NCBI GenBank assembly: GCA_030827365.1
Contig: JAUREO010000005.1
Location: forward strand, 1-60,151
Direction: 5' to 3'
Length of the DNA: 60,151 bases
Source: Candidatus Poseidonia sp.
GTDB taxonomy: Archaea; Thermoplasmatota; Poseidoniia; Poseidoniales; Poseidoniaceae
The notes under the pieces are model-generated. The model had not been told where the DNA came from. It did not search any database and was given only the letters and a program-made list of their open reading frames with translations. This document shows, one piece after another, positions 59,002 to 60,151 of the stretch. How positions within the stretch are numbered: position 1 is the stretch's first letter; each line of letters opens with the position of its first letter. The translations under genes were made by a program, and so were the position numbers.

Positions 59002-59880
59002 ATGAATATCCTTGCAGTCTTTAAGAAAAATTTTGAATCTGTCCATGATTCAAGTTTAGAAGATATGCAAAGAATACTCAAGCAATGCCAACAAAATTAT
59101 GATTTTACCGTCGAATACAAAGCAAGAGAACTTGTTCGGAGATCTGATTTCATTGGTCGAGATTTGGTTATTGTTCTTGGCGGAGATGGCACACTCACCT
59201 CAATTTCTCATAACGTCGATTCAAAAACACCTGTCATGGGGGTCAATTCCCATCCCCGTTCCAGCGATCCCGAAGGTAGTTTTGGATTTTACATGGGCTC
59301 TTCTATAGATTTATTTGAACATGATATTATCGCAGTATTCGAAGGCAAGGCAATCGAAAATGTTCTTCCACGATTGCAAGCAATTGTCGAAAGTACATCT
59401 GGAAATAAATTTACGACCGACCCGGCAATGAACGACTTACTCATTGCAAATACACATCAATACGCTCCAAGTCGATATCATCTTCGGCGTGGTTCAAACA
59501 ACAAAGAGCAACATAGCAGTGGACTTTTGTTTTCAACATGGTATGGGCAAGGTGCGTGGTTTCGAAACGTGCTGCATAAGGAGGATTTCCAAAATATTGC
59601 CAACCGATATCAGATAGGTGAAGAACGAACGCATTATTTTGTCGTTGCAAGAGATATATCTCACCAAGAAAGGAACGCTACTCCATGGGCGTGGCTTGAT
59701 TGGACAAAAGATGACACAACCATTACATCGGACATGCATCGGGGTTTTGTTGTACCTGATGGTTGGGATGAAGTCCATTTCAACCGTGGTGCTACAGTGA
59801 CAGTAAATTTAGACGCCCCCCCACTTCATTTGTACACATTTCGAAAAACAATGAACGAAGTTCTCACTGAAAGTTTGTAA
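59002..59880 (+). CDS. Divergent NAD-kinase-like protein
   Basis: This 292-aa protein has the GGDGT motif (LVIVLGGDGTLTSISHNV, about 54-71) and a following GVNSHP strand of the ATP-NAD kinase family. Where normal kinases have DG(L/I)IVSTPTGSTAY it reads SSGLLFSTWYGQGAWFRNVL. That is closer to the eukaryotic NADK2 type (SSGL-x-x-x-TGTGSKAW) but without the usual Gly-Thr-Gly. It may phosphorylate NAD or a related substrate, or have changed function. It ends at the terminator next to the convergent 16S gene. Confidence 0.72.
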   Translation: MNILAVFKKNFESVHDSSLEDMQRILKQCQQNYDFTVEYKARELVRRSDFIGRDLVIVLGGDGTLTSISHNVDSKTPVMGVNSHPRSSDPEGSFGFYMGSSIDLFEHDIIAVFEGKAIENVLPRLQAIVESTSGNKFTTDPAMNDLLIANTHQYAPSRYHLRRGSNNKEQHSSGLLFSTWYGQGAWFRNVLHKEDFQNIANRYQIGEERTHYFVVARDISHQERNATPWAWLDWTKDDTTITSDMHRGFVVPDGWDEVHFNRGATVTVNLDAPPLHLYTFRKTMNEVLTESL

Positions 59881-59922
59881 AAAAAAGAAAAGGGGTGGAA
59901 ACGGGGAGCCGAAGCTCCCCGT
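59878..59922 (-). terminator. UUCG hairpin and T tract after the 16S rRNA gene
   Basis: Reading the minus strand, a perfect 9-bp stem ACGGGGAGC / GCTCCCCGT closes a TTCG loop (59901-59922). It lies 13 nt beyond the 16S 3' end and is followed by TTTTC and a run of eight T that overlaps the stop codon of the NAD-kinase-like gene. C(UUCG)G is an exceptionally stable tetraloop. Together these look like an intrinsic-type terminator or a 3' processing signal for the 16S transcript. Confidence 0.7.
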
Positions 59923-59935
59923 CTCCGGGTTTCTT

Positions 59936-60151
<216 letters not shown>

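Overview
The window is a gene-dense piece of an archaeal chromosome. The information-processing genes are archaeal: release factor aRF1, aIF2-beta, class I lysyl-tRNA synthetase, tRNA methyltransferase Trm56, a KEOPS Cgi121 subunit, helicase Hel308, two RPA-type single-strand binding proteins and an archaeal UMP kinase. Alongside them are bacterial-type genes: gyrB-gyrA, TldD/PmbA, LemA and folate-type pterin enzymes. That mixture, the many PKD-type and peptidase surface proteins, and a 16S rRNA gene with its own terminator and no 23S immediately downstream suggest a marine Thermoplasmatota archaeon, most likely Marine Group II (Poseidoniales) or a close relative. The assignment is inferred from gene content; I could not run a phylogeny.

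Layout. Positions 1-10.5 kb form a minus-strand block, in transcription order: hel308, cgi121, tldD, pmbA, RPA large protein, RPA-associated protein, a 117-aa unknown, two Tad/FlaJ-type membrane proteins, and the first codons of another gene. Positions 10.6-16.9 kb hold a TerB-like protein, a large surface protein, a SprT-like protein, a hotdog thioesterase, an AstE/aspartoacylase-like enzyme and a DRE-TIM aldolase-type synthase. Positions 17.0-22.8 kb hold gyrB-gyrA and aroD. Positions 22.8-36 kb are rich in membrane and exported proteins: a 1398-aa PKD metalloprotease with an overlapping membrane partner, a glutaminyl-cyclase-like M28 protein and a SAP-TM-M28 protein. This stretch also holds an extended thymidylate kinase, ubiX, a parvulin and folB.

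Positions 36-47 kb carry translation and nucleotide genes: pyrH, aRF1, argS, a NOG1-type GTPase, pterin dehydratase, a 2Fe-2S protein, aIF2-beta, a GfcR-like PRTase and lysS. Positions 47-60 kb hold carA-carB, trm56, folP, TraB and LemA proteins, a thiolase, a second thioesterase, a YjbQ protein, a divergent NAD-kinase-like protein, and the 3' end of 16S rRNA on the minus strand.

Genes are mostly tightly packed, with many 4-bp ATGA or TAATG junctions. Initiation is mixed. Some genes have strong GGAGG-type ribosome binding sites matching the 16S 3' end seen in the window, and others have a TATA-like box about 30 nt before the start codon, which suggests leaderless mRNAs. No stretch longer than about 235 bases lacks a gene. 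I found no tRNA, CRISPR array, insertion sequence or integrase.
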